Shown: in pieces, positions 1-9,453 of the stretch
Layout of the letters: every line of letters starts with the position of its first letter
Position numbering within the stretch: the first letter of the stretch is position 1
Assembly (NCBI GenBank): GCA_007693685.1
Contig: REDB01000084.1
Coordinates: 1 to 54,943, forward strand
Reading direction: 5' to 3'
Source of the DNA: Oceanospirillales bacterium
GTDB lineage: Bacteria > Pseudomonadota > Gammaproteobacteria > Pseudomonadales > Balneatricaceae
Length of the DNA: 54,943 nucleotides
The notes under the pieces: generated by a model
What the model saw: the letters and a program-made list of their open reading frames with translations, nothing else
Databases searched by the model: none
Told to the model about the DNA's origin: nothing
Position numbers and translations under genes: made by a program

Positions 1-14
1 AATGGGTAATATTC

Positions 15-269
15 ATGTTTAATGAAGAAGATTTAAGACGTATTGCATGGCAATGCCGTCGCGGAATGTTGGAGTTAGACGTTCTTCTCGAGCCTTTTGC
101 TAAAGAGGCGCTACCTAATTTGCCATCTGAAGATCAACAGCGTTTTGTTAAGCTTTTAGCTTGTGAAGACCAGGATCTCTTTGTTTGGTTCATGGAAAGA
201 GATCAGCCAGAAGATGCTGACTTACAACGGATTGTGAGGATTATTCTTGATCGGGTTCAGCCAAGTTGA
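15..269 (+). CDS. sdhE: FAD assembly factor SdhE (CptB/YgfY family)
   Basis: An 84-residue protein of the family that promotes covalent attachment of FAD to succinate dehydrogenase and related flavoproteins in the cytoplasm. The signature RRGMLELD lies at about residues 15-22, and the small acidic helical layout and length match the family. The last 23 bases overlap the TTG start of the next gene, ygfX, the usual partner, so the two are probably translationally coupled. The ATG at 15 follows a weak purine stretch very near the window edge, so the promoter is outside the window. Confidence 0.93.
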   Translation: MFNEEDLRRIAWQCRRGMLELDVLLEPFAKEALPNLPSEDQQRFVKLLACEDQDLFVWFMERDQPEDADLQRIVRIILDRVQPS

Positions 270-708
270 TATTGAGTTAGGATATTCACAAACTCTGACA
301 TCAATTATTTTCATCGTTCATGTTTCTGCGGTCATTGCACTGGCGATGACCGATTTCACACTTTTTTATCTCCTGCCTTTATTTTTTTTAGTATTACTAA
401 GCGCTCATCTTATTCTTAAAGATCTCTTATTTAATAGTCAGCTTATTAATTTTCTGCGTTGCTTTCCAGATGAACATGAGTGGTATGCAGAAGATCAACA
501 AGGTAACACATATATTATCAGTCAGCTTTGCAATTACAGCATATTGAGAGGTTGCTTGATAATTAAACTTGAGGACGATCAAGGTAGACGACACTGGGTC
601 GTCGTACCTAAAGATGCAGTCGATTCAAATGCCTTCAGGCGTTTGAATGTGCTACTGCAGTATCACCTTCCCTTACAGCATCCGGCCAGCAAAAGTTTGG
701 AGGTGTAA
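247..708 (+). CDS. ygfX: YgfX (CptA)-like membrane protein
   Basis: A 153-residue protein with two hydrophobic helices at roughly residues 15-35 and 38-57 and a soluble C-terminal half. The C-terminal pattern of an acidic/basic strand, then [17 protein letters not shown] (about residues 117-133), fits the YgfX family, which sits beside SdhE in many gammaproteobacteria. E. coli YgfX has been described as a toxin-like protein acting on cell-division and cytoskeleton proteins; that role is not visible here. The start is a TTG inside sdhE; I found no better in-frame start. The 3' end runs 74 bases into the 3' end of nadB on the opposite strand. Confidence 0.75.
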   Translation: MIGFSQVDIELGYSQTLTSIIFIVHVSAVIALAMTDFTLFYLLPLFFLVLLSAHLILKDLLFNSQLINFLRCFPDEHEWYAEDQQGNTYIISQLCNYSILRGCLIIKLEDDQGRRHWVVVPKDAVDSNAFRRLNVLLQYHLPLQHPASKSLEV

Positions 709-2281
709 TAATTGTATCCACTGATTCCGCTGATTGTGTTGGATAATCCTGAGTAAAATGCAAACCTCTACTCTCTCGACGCTGCATCGCACAGACGATA
801 ATAAGTTCTGCTACCGTTGCTAGATTGCGTAATTCGATTAAGTCCCTACTAATTTTATAGTTAGAGTAGTAATCCGCAATTTCTTGCTTTAACAATTGAA
901 TGCGGTGCATCGCTCTTTCTAAGCGTTTGCTTGTTCTGACAATACCGACGTAGTCCCACATAAAACGTCTCAGTTCATCCCAGTTATGTGAAATGATGAC
1001 ATCTTCATCTGAATCGGTAACTTGGGACTCGTCCCAATCCGGTAGCAGGTAATCTTCATCTTGATCTCTGGTTAACTCTTGCTGACGGATATGTGATGCA
1101 GCCGATCGACCATAAACAACACACTCCAATAAAGAATTCGATGCTAGACGGTTAGCACCGTGAAGGCCAGTAAACGCAGTTTCTCCGATAGCATATAACC
1201 CAGGTATATCGGTACTGCCATGCTGGTCAGTAATAATGCCTCCGCAGGTATAATGAGCCGCAGGCACTACTGGAATTGGTTCTTTAGTAATATCTATTCC
1301 GAAGTCTAAACAGCGCTCATAAATAGTGGGGAAGTGTTCCTTGATGAACTCAGGGGGTCTATGTGAAATATCCAAGTAAACACAATCACAGCCTAGACGT
1401 TTCATTTCATGGTCAATAGCACGAGCTACGATGTCCCTTGAGGCCAACTCTCCACGATCATCGAACTTATGCATGAAGCGACTGCCATCAGGTAAGAGCA
1501 GTAATCCGCCTTCACCCCTAACTGCTTCTGTGATTAAAAAGGATTTTGCTTTTGGATGATAAAGACAGGTTGGGTGGAACTGATTAAATTCCATGTTAGC
1601 AATGCGGCATCCGGCTCGCCATGCCATGGCTATACCATCACCTGTTGTGCCATCGTTATTGCTCGTATAGAGATAGGCTTTAGATGCGCCACCTGTGGCG
1701 AGTACAACCATGGGCGCCTTGAAGGCAATCACATGGCCAGACTGATGGTTTAATACGTAAGCGCCAATACAGCGATTGTTCATCATGCCTAATTTACGAC
1801 GAGTAATTAGATCGATAGCGATATGATGTTCGAACACTTTAATGTTTTTGTGTGCTAATGCATTTCGGATCAATGTCTCATGCACTGCACGTCCAGTAGC
1901 ATCCGCCGCATGAATAATACGGCGATGTGAATGACCACCTTCACGCGTTAGGTGATATCCTTGTTGATCCTGTGTAAAAGGAACTCCTTGATCAATTAAC
2001 CAGTGAATAGCTTCTGGGCCGTTACGAATGGTGTGATCAATGGCGCCTGGGCGACTCAACTTAGCTCCAGCAATCCAGGTATCATTAACATGATTCTCAA
2101 ACTGATCTTGTGGGTCTAGAACGGCTGCAATTCCTCCCTGGGCCAACCATGTTGATCCAGCCTGGAGTGTGCTCTTGCTCAATAGGGCAACACGATAGTC
2201 ATCAGCGAGTTGAAGTGCCAGAGTTAGACCAGCCGCGCCACTTCCGATTACAAGTACGTCGAAATCATTTGCTTCTGTCAT
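635..2281 (-). CDS. nadB: L-aspartate oxidase NadB
   Basis: A 548-residue FAD enzyme that oxidises L-aspartate to iminoaspartate, the first step of de novo NAD synthesis, working with quinolinate synthase NadA in the cytoplasm. The N-terminal dinucleotide-binding motif [11 protein letters not shown] (residues 13-23) is clear. The succinate-dehydrogenase-like active-site stretches follow: [11 protein letters not shown] near residue 115, the substrate-loop segment HPTCLYHP, and the FAD C-terminal segment [12 protein letters not shown]. Length is close to E. coli NadB (540), with a few extra C-terminal residues lying in the overlap with ygfX. It diverges from rpoE, as in Pseudomonas. Confidence 0.96.
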   Translation of the reverse strand: MTEANDFDVLVIGSGAAGLTLALQLADDYRVALLSKSTLQAGSTWLAQGGIAAVLDPQDQFENHVNDTWIAGAKLSRPGAIDHTIRNGPEAIHWLIDQGVPFTQDQQGYHLTREGGHSHRRIIHAADATGRAVHETLIRNALAHKNIKVFEHHIAIDLITRRKLGMMNNRCIGAYVLNHQSGHVIAFKAPMVVLATGGASKAYLYTSNNDGTTGDGIAMAWRAGCRIANMEFNQFHPTCLYHPKAKSFLITEAVRGEGGLLLLPDGSRFMHKFDDRGELASRDIVARAIDHEMKRLGCDCVYLDISHRPPEFIKEHFPTIYERCLDFGIDITKEPIPVVPAAHYTCGGIITDQHGSTDIPGLYAIGETAFTGLHGANRLASNSLLECVVYGRSAASHIRQQELTRDQDEDYLLPDWDESQVTDSDEDVIISHNWDELRRFMWDYVGIVRTSKRLERAMHRIQLLKQEIADYYSNYKISRDLIELRNLATVAELIIVCAMQRRESRGLHFTQDYPTQSAESVDTIITPPNFCWPDAVREGDTAVAHSNA

Positions 2282-2372
2282 TGGTTGCCTTGTCCCTTGT
2301 CTGATTACTTGCCATTATGCCCTATACCTTAGTCTTGTGTGTAAGTCTTATGCGTAAAATTTCATCCTTTAT

Positions 2373-2400
2373 GGAACTTCATCACCTTAACTGAATCGAA
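2373..2400 (+). promoter_or_regulatory. Predicted sigma-E promoter of rpoE
   Basis: GGAACTT at 2373-2379 is followed, after exactly 16 bases, by TCGAA at 2396-2400. This fits the RpoE/AlgU consensus (GGAACTT, 16-17 bases, TCTGA-like). It lies 110 bases upstream of the rpoE start in the 229-base gap after nadB, which fits the autoregulation known for this sigma factor. The site is seen in the sequence; its activity is inferred. Confidence 0.6.
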
Positions 2401-2510
2401 CAATTAAGTTTAAATTCTTAGGCGCTGGTCTTGAATGACTGTTAGGGAAACCACATACTGGATTACTAATGATTTCACAGGTCATCTCAACCGTCTTTTA
2501 AGGATTCCAA

Positions 2511-3101
2511 GTGTCGAAAGAGAGCCAGGTCAACGCTGATCAGCTTCTGGTCGAGCGTGTACAAGCAGGAGATAAACGTGCCTTTGATCTACTGGTTAAA
2601 AAGTACCAGCATAAGATTATAGGGTTAATCTCTCGTTATATATACGATCACCATGAGGCAATGGATGTTGCTCAGGAAGCTTTTATTAAAGCTTACCGAG
2701 CTTTGCCCAATTTTCGTGGCGATAGTGCGTTTTACACTTGGTTGTATCGAATTGCCATCAACACGGCTAAGAACCATTTGGTGGCTAGAGGTAGGCGACC
2801 GCCTGATACTGATGTGGATGCTGAAGATGCTCAATATTTTGAGTCTGACTCTGATCTGCGTGATATTGAAAACCCTGAAAATGCGCTTTACAAAGATGAA
2901 TTACAAAGGGCAATCAATCAAGTATTGGAAAAGTTGCCAGAAGACTTGCGTGTAGCCCTTACCCTTCGAGAGTTTGAGGGGATGAGTTATGAAGAAATTG
3001 CCCAGGTTATGGATTGTCCTGTTGGCACGGTGAGATCCCGTATCTTCAGAGCGAGGGAAGCTATAGATAATGAGATCGCACCGATGCTCAGAAATGACTG
3101 A
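2511..3101 (+). CDS. rpoE: RNA polymerase sigma factor RpoE (AlgU/sigma-E)
   Basis: A 196-residue ECF sigma factor that directs RNA polymerase to envelope-stress genes. Region 2 is at about residues 25-90 (AFDLLVKKYQHKI through FRGDSAFYTWLYRIAINTAKN), and region 4 is at about 130-185 with the helix-turn-helix EGMSYEEIAQVMDCPVGTV. Closely similar to E. coli RpoE and Pseudomonas AlgU over its whole length. The start is GTG at 2511, chosen because AAGGA lies 8 bases upstream. It is held inactive by the anti-sigma protein encoded 32 bases downstream. Confidence 0.97.
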   Translation: MSKESQVNADQLLVERVQAGDKRAFDLLVKKYQHKIIGLISRYIYDHHEAMDVAQEAFIKAYRALPNFRGDSAFYTWLYRIAINTAKNHLVARGRRPPDTDVDAEDAQYFESDSDLRDIENPENALYKDELQRAINQVLEKLPEDLRVALTLREFEGMSYEEIAQVMDCPVGTVRSRIFRAREAIDNEIAPMLRND

Positions 3102-3133
3102 GACGCGCGCGAAGTAAACGCTGAGGTGACAGC

Positions 3134-3976
3134 ATGAGTGTAGAAAAAGAAACCTTATCTGCTTTAATGGATGGTGAAGTAAGTGATTTAGAACTTCGCC
3201 GTGTATTAAAATCGTGTCAGCAAGACGATGAAACTGCTGACCGTTGGCAAAGATATCATTTGGCAAGCGCCGTTATGAAGCGTGAGCCTATTAGCTCTTT
3301 TGATCTAAGTAAGAGAGTAATGATGGCTTTGGAAGAAGAACAGACTAAATCATCTGATAACAGTCATAGCTCTTCAACTGAAGCGGCATCATCTCCATTC
3401 TCGGGTATGCTGCGCTCATTTATTAGTATGGGGGTTGCTGCATCCGTAACCGCTGTCGTGATTTTAGGTCCTTCTTGGTTGTCTAATGATGAGCCTAGCG
3501 TTAATCAGGCTCCTCAAGCTGCTATTGCAGCATCTTCCAATGTTCAGCGAAGCCCATTACTACAACCCGTAACCTTTGGTCAGCAATCACTTTCCACTAA
3601 CTACCAACGTTCATTCTCTTTAGATGAGGATATGATACGTTCACCACAAGGTATGCAGCGCTATATCGATCAGCATCTTTCTTTGGTTGAATCAAAACCT
3701 TTAGAGTGGGGCTTGGCTTGGCTACCTGAGGGGTATCAAAATATCCGTCATGAATCCACTCGAGCTGGTGAAGTTATGGTATTTTCAAATGGTTTGAAAG
3801 CTTTCTCAGTAAGTGTTGAGCAGCTGGGAATGCAGACCATGCCTGAAGGTGTTATCGATGCTGGAGACTTTATTGCTTTAGGTCAAGCGGCTGATGATCG
3901 TTTTGTTACTGTTGTTGGGGATATGCCTATTATGGTTGCAGAGCGCATTGCTGCTGCTGTAACGCCGAGTCATTAA
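3134..3976 (+). CDS. rseA: Anti-sigma-E factor: RseA fused to an RseB C-terminal domain
   Basis: A 280-residue protein in the rseA position. Residues 1-75 match the cytoplasmic anti-sigma domain (SALMDGEVSDLELRRVL, DRWQRYHLASAVMK). One membrane helix is at about 97-114. A Pro/Gln/Ser-rich periplasmic linker runs to about 165, and YIDQHLSLVES near 177-187 resembles the RseA C-terminal tail. Residues about 194-276 look like the MucB/RseB C-terminal domain (LPEGYQNIRHE, VMVFSNGLKAFSVSVE, VTVVGDMPIMVAERIA). RseB is normally a separate periplasmic protein with an N-terminal LolA-like lipid-sensing domain; none lies between this gene and rseC. So the RseB inhibitory half appears tethered to RseA and the lipid-sensing half is absent from this operon. 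The RseA part is secure; the fusion rests on motif resemblance. Confidence 0.85.
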   Translation: MSVEKETLSALMDGEVSDLELRRVLKSCQQDDETADRWQRYHLASAVMKREPISSFDLSKRVMMALEEEQTKSSDNSHSSSTEAASSPFSGMLRSFISMGVAASVTAVVILGPSWLSNDEPSVNQAPQAAIAASSNVQRSPLLQPVTFGQQSLSTNYQRSFSLDEDMIRSPQGMQRYIDQHLSLVESKPLEWGLAWLPEGYQNIRHESTRAGEVMVFSNGLKAFSVSVEQLGMQTMPEGVIDAGDFIALGQAADDRFVTVVGDMPIMVAERIAAAVTPSH

Positions 3977-3985
3977 GAAGCGTGG

Positions 3986-4429
3986 TTGCCTGTGCTTGAA
4001 GAAATTGCTGAAGTTGTTGAGGTCCATTCAGACTTCTTACTGGTATCCTCTTCAAGATTAAGCGCTTGTAATACCTGCCAAGCTAGTGCTAACTGTGGTC
4101 AGCGCAGTTTGGCAGGTCTATTCGGTAATAAAACAATATTCATCAAGCTGGAAAATCCTGAAAGGCTTACTGTTGAGGTAGGTCAGTCAGTTGTTTTGGG
4201 CCTGCATGAACATGCATTGCTTAAGTCTTCAGTTGTTATGTATCTAATTCCTCTGCTTTTTTTAATTATTTCTGCTGTCGCTGCTACTTTATTTAATCTC
4301 TCAGAAGGTCTGATTATTGTGTCAGGTCTTGTCGCTTTGTTATTGGGTTTTGTGGTGGCTAGGAAACTTTCTACAAAACTCTTGTCAAACCCTAACTACA
4401 CACCAAGACTGTTAAGAATCGCACAATAA
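3986..4429 (+). CDS. rseC: RseC/MucC-type SoxR-reducing system protein
   Basis: A 147-residue inner-membrane protein of the RseC/MucC family, which modulates sigma-E and also assists SoxR reduction in E. coli. The cytoplasmic N-terminal part has the cysteine cluster CNTCQASANC near residues 29-38, then two membrane helices at about 78-97 and 103-122. It begins with TTG at 3986, 5 bases after AAGAAG; a GTG two codons later is the alternative. It lies 9 bases after the RseA/RseB hybrid gene and is clearly in the same operon. Confidence 0.85.
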   Translation: MPVLEEIAEVVEVHSDFLLVSSSRLSACNTCQASANCGQRSLAGLFGNKTIFIKLENPERLTVEVGQSVVLGLHEHALLKSSVVMYLIPLLFLIISAVAATLFNLSEGLIIVSGLVALLLGFVVARKLSTKLLSNPNYTPRLLRIAQ

Positions 4430-4450
4430 TCGTTGAAAAAAGGTCTCGTT

Positions 4451-5878
4451 ATGAAAAAAGTACACTGGTTAATAGGGTGCTTGTTAATGACGCTGTTGTT
4501 ATCCAGCCAAGTTTCGGCTCAACAGTTGCCAGATTTCAAGACACTGGTTCGTGAATCTTCTCCTGCCGTTGTAAATATTAGTACTGTTCAAAAGGTACCT
4601 GAAGAAGTGACTGATCCATTTAGTCAGTTCCGTGGTCCAGGTGGAGAAGACATTCCGGAAATATTTAGACATTTCTTTAGAGGTTTTCCTGAAATTTCTC
4701 CTAGCCCAAGACGTGGTAACCCAGCACCGCGTTCATTAGGTTCTGGTTTTATCTTATCTGCTGATGGTTATATTTTGACAAATCATCATGTTATTCGTGA
4801 TGCAGAACAAGTTATTGTTCGTTTAAGCGATCGTCGAGAACTAGAGGCAGAAGTTATTGGATCTGATCCTCGTTCTGATGTTGCTTTGCTTAAGGTAGAC
4901 GCACAAAACTTACCCTATGTAAAAACAGGTCGTTCAGCGGATGTTGAAGTAGGTGAATGGGTGCTCGCTATCGGATCTCCCTTTGGGTTCGATCATAGTG
5001 TTACTGCGGGTATTGTCAGTGCGACAGAGCGTTCTTTAGCAAACGATACCTATGTTCCGTTTATTCAAACTGATGTCGCTATCAACCCAGGTAACTCTGG
5101 TGGACCACTATTTAACTTGGATGGCGAAGTAATTGGAATTAACTCTCAAATCTATACACGTTCGGGTGGATTTATGGGACTTTCATTTGCCATCCCAATT
5201 GATGTCGCCATGGAAGTTGCTGATCAGTTGCGTGATACTGGAAGTGTTTCACGTGGATGGTTAGGTGTCGTTATTCAGGAAGTCAGCAGAGACTTAGCAG
5301 AGTCCTTTGGCTTAGATAAACCATCAGGAGCACTTGTCGTTAATGTGTTGCCTGATAGTCCAGCACAATCTGCTGGTATTCGTGAGGGTGATGTTATTTT
5401 AACCTTCAATGGTAATGAAATTGCTCGCTCATCAGAATTGCCTCACCAAGTAGGTCGTATTCGTCCAGGTGATAAAGCTGAAGTAGAGGTAATGAGAGAT
5501 GGTCGACAACAAACAATTTATGTCACCATTGGGTTACTTCCAGATGATGATCAACTTGCAGAAAGGCGCAGTGGTCCCAGCGAACCTGAGCCTTCTGCGG
5601 AAACAGCCCTAGGTATCGTTGTCACTCCCTTAACGCAGGAGCAGAGAGATCGCTGGAACTTAAATTCAGGTGTCGTAGTATCTCAAGTCAATGTCGGGCC
5701 AGGTGCACAAGCAGGTCTAGTGAATGGAGATGTTATTACGATGCTGAATGGTGAGCGTATTGAAACCCTAGAGCAGTTCTATCAAATAGTGGCAGAACTT
5801 CCAGACGATCGTGCAGTTCCCATGCGCATAGTACGTAGAGGAAGTGCGATGTTTATTCCGCTTAGAATAAACCCTTAG
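4451..5878 (+). CDS. mucD: Periplasmic serine protease MucD (DegP/HtrA family)
   Basis: A 475-residue HtrA protease and chaperone that degrades misfolded envelope proteins. The ATG at 4451 is chosen because AAAAAAGG lies 7 bases upstream; a TTG 18 bases earlier is also in frame. A signal peptide covers residues 1-23, with likely cleavage after VSA. The catalytic triad is His113 (in NHHVIRD), Asp143 (in RSDVALLKV) and Ser216 (in NPGNSGGPLF). PDZ domains follow at about 260-345 and 375-470. It closes the rpoE-rse operon, as in Pseudomonas, and a terminator follows. Confidence 0.95.
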   Translation: MKKVHWLIGCLLMTLLLSSQVSAQQLPDFKTLVRESSPAVVNISTVQKVPEEVTDPFSQFRGPGGEDIPEIFRHFFRGFPEISPSPRRGNPAPRSLGSGFILSADGYILTNHHVIRDAEQVIVRLSDRRELEAEVIGSDPRSDVALLKVDAQNLPYVKTGRSADVEVGEWVLAIGSPFGFDHSVTAGIVSATERSLANDTYVPFIQTDVAINPGNSGGPLFNLDGEVIGINSQIYTRSGGFMGLSFAIPIDVAMEVADQLRDTGSVSRGWLGVVIQEVSRDLAESFGLDKPSGALVVNVLPDSPAQSAGIREGDVILTFNGNEIARSSELPHQVGRIRPGDKAEVEVMRDGRQQTIYVTIGLLPDDDQLAERRSGPSEPEPSAETALGIVVTPLTQEQRDRWNLNSGVVVSQVNVGPGAQAGLVNGDVITMLNGERIETLEQFYQIVAELPDDRAVPMRIVRRGSAMFIPLRINP

Positions 5879-5898
5879 TTTTTAGCCATCTTTAACAA

Positions 5899-5930
5899 AT
5901 GCAGCCCCTAAAAAGGCTGCATTTTCATTT
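5899..5930 (+). terminator. Rho-independent terminator after mucD
   Basis: ATGCAGCC (5899-5906) pairs perfectly with GGCTGCAT (5915-5922) around an 8-base loop and is followed by TTTTCATTTT. It ends the rpoE-rse-mucD operon. Confidence 0.85.
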
Positions 5931-6052
5931 TATGGACTGCTGTTTTATTTGCCAAATCTAATTTAAGACCTTACTCTACTATTCATCTCTTATCCGGTTA
6001 GGATATGATCAATGTTTAAAACTTAGACACTGGACGCTTTTGGGTTAGATGG

Positions 6053-7450
6053 ATGACATTCGTATATAGATCTGCCTTGCTCATTTTTCTGTATGGCGCG
6101 CTATGGCAGTTCGCAAGCCTATTCGAAATAAATCAAATGGTCAGTGCCTTCTACCCTGCTGCAGGTGTTCTGTTTTACTTTATCTACCGCTTTGGTCCTG
6201 CTTATATACCTATCGGTGCTATCGCCATAGCTTTGGGAGCCTCCCCTGTTGATCCATTCTGGGAGTGGGGTGGTCTGCAGATTGCGATGCTTATTCGTCA
6301 GTTGTTCTTTTATTCCTGCCTAGGTTTGATTCTACGAAAAGTGCCAGCTTTTAGCTTGCCATTGATGCGACTGTCCTCCGTTAGCATTTTAATAGGTTCG
6401 GTTTTCTTGACCACCATTCTATCGGCCATCACATCGATGGTATTGATGGAGCATTATTTGGGTTTAGATCCTAGTGAAAGACTAAATATTTTTGTCTCCT
6501 TTTGGATAGGTGATCTAGGAGGAGTCTTGATGTTTATTGCGGCTGTTAGCCTTTTCTTAGACTTTTACGAAAAGGAAAATAACTATGAGGATATATTTGA
6601 TAGCGGATTGTTAAGACCTATTATGCTATTAGTCTTGATCTCTTCCGCTACTACTCTGTTATTTGTCCTGACAGGTCTTCAAGCCGAGATAAGCCGTTTT
6701 GGTTATTTGATTTTACTACCGGTCGCTTGGGCAGCTAGCTTTTATGGTATTCGATTTGCGTTATTTGCCGCTCTTTGTGTTAACTCAACAGCGGTAAGTC
6801 ATTATATTCTACTTGGATTAGATACTTATCCTGCTATTGAGTTGCAAACACTGTTCAGTGTCAACTTAGCGATGGCGATGTTGCTTGGTGCTTCTTTAGA
6901 AGAGCGCCGATTGGCGATGTTTGATGCAGCCCATGATCCCTTGACGCAAATGCTTAACCGCCGAGCCTTCTATCAAGAAGGGCAAGCGCTACTTGAGCGC
7001 TGTAAACGTCAAAATAGACAGTTAGCCTTGTTGATGATTGATCTAGACCATTTTAAGCGTGTTAATGATGTTTGGGGTCATCAAGCAGGAGATAATGTGC
7101 TAATGAAAGTCGCGGAGTGTTGCCGAAAAGTCTGTAGGCATACGGATATTCAAGGGCGTATCGGTGGCGAAGAGTTTGTCCTTTTGCTAGATGATGCAAC
7201 ACCAGAGCAAGCCTTTGCTGTTGCAGAGCGTCTTCGCCTTTCCGTGGAAAAGGTTTTAGTTCCCAAGACAAATGAGCATATTTCGACAAGTATCGGTTTG
7301 AGTCATCTTCTCGAAATAGAAGACAGCCTAGATGACTTGCTAAAACAAGCTGATTTAGCACTCTATCAAGCTAAAGAAGCGGGACGTAACAATTGTCGGA
7401 GTACCGTAATAAATACTCAGTCAATGACACTAGAAAGTGCACCTACATAA
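6053..7450 (+). CDS. MASE1-type membrane diguanylate cyclase (GGDEF)
   Basis: A 465-residue protein. About eight hydrophobic segments fill residues 5-280 in a MASE1-like sensor arrangement (FYPAAGVLFYFIYRFGP near residue 33). A complete GGDEF domain covers about 295-455. The active-site loop is GGEEF at 371-375, and the inhibitory c-di-GMP site RHTD is at 362-365, five residues before it. It should therefore make c-di-GMP from GTP under product inhibition. No EAL domain is present. The gene stands alone between the mucD terminator and lepA, where Pseudomonas has mucD directly followed by lepA. The signal sensed is unknown. Confidence 0.88.
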   Translation: MTFVYRSALLIFLYGALWQFASLFEINQMVSAFYPAAGVLFYFIYRFGPAYIPIGAIAIALGASPVDPFWEWGGLQIAMLIRQLFFYSCLGLILRKVPAFSLPLMRLSSVSILIGSVFLTTILSAITSMVLMEHYLGLDPSERLNIFVSFWIGDLGGVLMFIAAVSLFLDFYEKENNYEDIFDSGLLRPIMLLVLISSATTLLFVLTGLQAEISRFGYLILLPVAWAASFYGIRFALFAALCVNSTAVSHYILLGLDTYPAIELQTLFSVNLAMAMLLGASLEERRLAMFDAAHDPLTQMLNRRAFYQEGQALLERCKRQNRQLALLMIDLDHFKRVNDVWGHQAGDNVLMKVAECCRKVCRHTDIQGRIGGEEFVLLLDDATPEQAFAVAERLRLSVEKVLVPKTNEHISTSIGLSHLLEIEDSLDDLLKQADLALYQAKEAGRNNCRSTVINTQSMTLESAPT

Positions 7451-7628
7451 AATTGTGAAAATTTTATAGCTTAAGTTGATAAAATCATAAAGTTTGCTGT
7501 CAGTATCTATGTCTCTTTAGATCGCCAAGCGATTTGCTTCAAGGTACAATACCTACCAATTTCTATATTGCATCCGTTCCCATGGTTATTTCTGTACACG
7601 GTTGCGTTCATACCCTAGGTTATACTGA

Positions 7629-9446
7629 ATGTCAGAAGTCGTAAAAGATAATAAACTCAATCATATACGTAATTTCTCTATCATTGCTCACATAGATCAT
7701 GGTAAATCCACCTTGGCTGATCGCTTCATTCAAGTTTGTGGCGGCCTAAGTGAACGTGAAATGGCTGAGCAAGTATTAGACTCAATGGATATCGAGCGTG
7801 AGCGCGGTATTACCATTAAAGCTCAGAGTGTGACACTAAATTACACTGCCAAAGACGGTAAGGTGTATCAATTGAACTTCATTGATACACCGGGTCACGT
7901 CGACTTCTCCTATGAAGTTTCTCGTTCGCTGGCGGCCTGTGAGGGTGCGTTGTTAGTTGTCGATGCTGCTCAGGGTGTAGAGGCGCAGTCTGTTGCTAAC
8001 TGCTATACCGCGATAGAGCAGGGGCTAGAGGTTGTTCCAGTTCTTAACAAGATGGACTTGCCACAAGCAGAGCCAGAGAAAGTTAAAATTGAAATCGAAG
8101 AAGTGATCGGTATCGATGCGACTCACGCTGTAGCATGTTCGGCGAAAAGTGGTATGGGTGTTGATGAGGTCTTAGAAGAGCTGGTTAGGCTGGTCCCACC
8201 TCCTGAAGGTGATATTGATGCACCGCTTCAAGCTCTAATCATTGACTCTTGGTTTGATAACTATCTAGGGGTTGTCTCTCTTGTTCGTGTTAAACATGGA
8301 CAACTGCGTAAAAAAGACAAAATTCTTGTTAAATCCACCGGTCAAGTTCATCTAGTAGATAGCGTAGGGGTGTTTACTCCTAAACGTCTGATTACAGATT
8401 GTCTGAAGGCGGGTGAAGTTGGTTTTATCGTTGCCGGCATCAAAGATATTCATGGTGCACCTGTTGGCGATACGTTAACCCTGTCTAAAACTCCTGATGT
8501 ACCGAGTTTGCCCGGCTTTAAAAAAGTTCAACCTCAAGTATATGCAGGTCTATTTCCTACCAGTGCAGATGATTATGAAGATTTTCGAGAAGCACTGGAT
8601 AAGCTAACACTGAATGATGCATCGCTATTTTTTGAACCTGAGAGTTCTGATGCGCTAGGTTTCGGTTTCCGTTGCGGCTTCTTAGGAATGCTGCATATGG
8701 AAATTATTCAAGAGCGTTTAGAGCGTGAATATGATCTAGATTTGGTAACCACGGCACCTACTGTGGTATATGAAGTGGAACTGAACAACGGTGAAGTGAT
8801 TCACATCGACAGTCCTTCAAAAATGCCAGATCCGGCCGCCATGAAAGAGATGCGTGAACCGATTGTCGCCGCCAGTATTTTGGTGCCACAAGATTACCTA
8901 GGTCAGGTGATAGGATTATGTGTTGAGAAGCGCGGTGTTCAAAAGAACATGTTGTTTGTGGGTAATCAAGTTCAGTTGCATTACGAACTGCCCATGGCAG
9001 AAGTAGTATTAGATTTCTTTGATCGCCTGAAATCAGTCAGTCGAGGATATGCTTCGCTGGAGTATAACTTTATCCGTTTTGAAGCGGCAAAGCTTTGTCG
9101 TTTGGATGTTTTGATCAATGGTGATAAGGTCGATGCGTTGGCTGTTATCTTGCATAAAGATAATGCTCAATTCAAAGGGCGTATGCTTTGTGAAAAGATG
9201 AAAGATCTCATTCCTCGTCAGATGTTTGATGTCGCGATACAGGCGGCTATTGGTGGCAAGGTTATTTCGCGTACTACCGTAAAAGCATTGCGCAAAAACG
9301 TACTCGCTAAGTGTTATGGTGGTGACGTGAGTCGTAAGAAAAAGCTGCTTTCTAAACAGAAAGAAGGTAAAAAGCGCATGAAGCAAGTAGGTCGAGTTGA
9401 GATTCCTCAAGATGCCTTCCTTGCTGTATTGAAAGTAGATAGCTGA
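7629..9446 (+). CDS. lepA: Elongation factor 4 (LepA), ribosome-associated GTPase
   Basis: A 605-residue translational GTPase that acts on ribosomes, linked in the literature to back-translocation, initiation and ribosome assembly. G1 is AHIDHGKST (residues 20-28), G3 is DTPGHVDF, G4 is NKMDLP and G5 is CSAKSG. EF-G-like domains follow, and then the LepA-specific C-terminal domain ending [17 protein letters not shown]. Length is near E. coli LepA (599). It is 7 bases from lepB, the classic pair. The 178-base gap upstream probably holds its promoter, but no strong match stands out. Confidence 0.97.
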   Translation: MSEVVKDNKLNHIRNFSIIAHIDHGKSTLADRFIQVCGGLSEREMAEQVLDSMDIERERGITIKAQSVTLNYTAKDGKVYQLNFIDTPGHVDFSYEVSRSLAACEGALLVVDAAQGVEAQSVANCYTAIEQGLEVVPVLNKMDLPQAEPEKVKIEIEEVIGIDATHAVACSAKSGMGVDEVLEELVRLVPPPEGDIDAPLQALIIDSWFDNYLGVVSLVRVKHGQLRKKDKILVKSTGQVHLVDSVGVFTPKRLITDCLKAGEVGFIVAGIKDIHGAPVGDTLTLSKTPDVPSLPGFKKVQPQVYAGLFPTSADDYEDFREALDKLTLNDASLFFEPESSDALGFGFRCGFLGMLHMEIIQERLEREYDLDLVTTAPTVVYEVELNNGEVIHIDSPSKMPDPAAMKEMREPIVAASILVPQDYLGQVIGLCVEKRGVQKNMLFVGNQVQLHYELPMAEVVLDFFDRLKSVSRGYASLEYNFIRFEAAKLCRLDVLINGDKVDALAVILHKDNAQFKGRMLCEKMKDLIPRQMFDVAIQAAIGGKVISRTTVKALRKNVLAKCYGGDVSRKKKLLSKQKEGKKRMKQVGRVEIPQDAFLAVLKVDS

Positions 9447-9453
9447 GGCTTAC

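Noticed and set aside
9033-9410. A 125-codon minus-strand open frame inside lepA
   Set aside because: Shadow of a conserved gene, with no ribosome binding site or family resemblance.
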